Assembly (NCBI GenBank): GCA_001275005.1
Contig: JWZX01002903.1
Location: forward strand, 1 to 15,185
From: Chrysochromulina tobinii
Taxonomy: Eukaryota > Haptophyta > Prymnesiales > Chrysochromulinaceae
Direction: 5' to 3'
DNA length: 15,185 nucleotides
In this document: positions 15,095 through 15,185 of the stretch, piece by piece
How the letters are laid out: each line of letters begins with the position of its first letter
Numbering within the stretch: the stretch's first letter is position 1
Translations under genes and position numbers: made by a program
Notes under the pieces: model-generated
Database searches by the model: none
What the model was told of the DNA's origin: nothing
The model's input: the letters and a program-made list of their open reading frames with translations, nothing else

Positions 15095-15185
15095 ATCGAG
15101 GCGCGTTTTAAATCCGACTTCCGACCCCCTGTTGGGCCGTTCCCGGCGGCGGCCGGGCCGCGGCGCCCCGCGGCCGCGCGCCGCG

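Larger units (their letters stand above)
14652..15185. other. Gene-free, strongly GC-rich right end with hairpins
   Basis: No protein is supported. A plus-strand frame from the ATG at 14940 stays open to the edge, but the sequence is so GC-rich that stops are rare and its Arg/Pro-rich translation resembles nothing. Perfect short stems occur at 14865-14880, 15019-15033 and 15078-15094, and a 9-bp direct repeat TACCCCTGT at 14900-14908 and 14911-14919. It could be a promoter/CpG-like region of a gene to the right, a structured RNA, or ribosomal-spacer-like DNA; I cannot match it to a known rRNA. Confidence 0.5.

Noticed and set aside
15040-15130. Resemblance of the right end to 18S rRNA variable-region words (for example GTCGGATTT on the minus strand)
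   Set aside because: Only short words match and they are in the wrong order; no extended conserved rRNA block is present.
14940-15185. Plus-strand frame open from the ATG at 14940 to the window edge
   Set aside because: Arg/Pro-rich translation of very GC-rich DNA, no domain seen; absence of stops is expected at this composition.

Overview
The window looks like nuclear DNA of a photosynthetic eukaryotic alga with a secondary plastid. It carries a THADA/Trm732 homologue and a GT77-type glycosyltransferase, both eukaryotic families. It also has a thylakoid-lumen protein whose N-terminus reads as three stacked targeting signals: an ER signal peptide, a transit region, and a twin-arginine lumen signal. 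Neither of the two presequences shows the phenylalanine just after the signal peptide that is typical of stramenopile and cryptophyte plastid proteins. That, with the GC-rich, apparently intron-free genes, makes a haptophyte-like alga my best guess, but the sequence does not settle the lineage. I see no bacterial operons, insertion sequences, CRISPR arrays, tRNAs or viral genes.

The six genes alternate in strand (- + - + - +) as three head-to-head pairs. Pair 1 (399-2579) is a CPBP/CAAX-type intramembrane protease (minus) and a thylakoid-lumen 15.0 kDa-like TPM-domain protein (plus), sharing about 200 bp. Pair 2 (2976-11135) is a GT77-like nucleotide-diphospho-sugar transferase (minus) and a 1,969-residue THADA/Trm732 homologue (plus), sharing about 100-210 bp. 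Pair 3 (11738-14651) is an Ala/Pro-rich, probably disordered protein of unknown function (minus) and a DUF445-family membrane protein with a plastid-style N-terminus (plus), sharing about 380 bp. The 3' ends converge at 2580-2975 and 11136-11737. The right end (14652-15185) is gene-free, very GC-rich and contains several perfect short hairpins.

Functionally this is a housekeeping region: plastid/membrane biology (protease, lumen protein, DUF445), glycan synthesis (GT77) and tRNA anticodon-loop 2'-O-methylation (THADA). Nothing indicates that the genes form one pathway; their arrangement is the more striking common property. The clearest anomaly is a single extra G in a GGGG run (2128-2131), which breaks the lumen-protein reading frame in the middle of a recognisable conserved domain.
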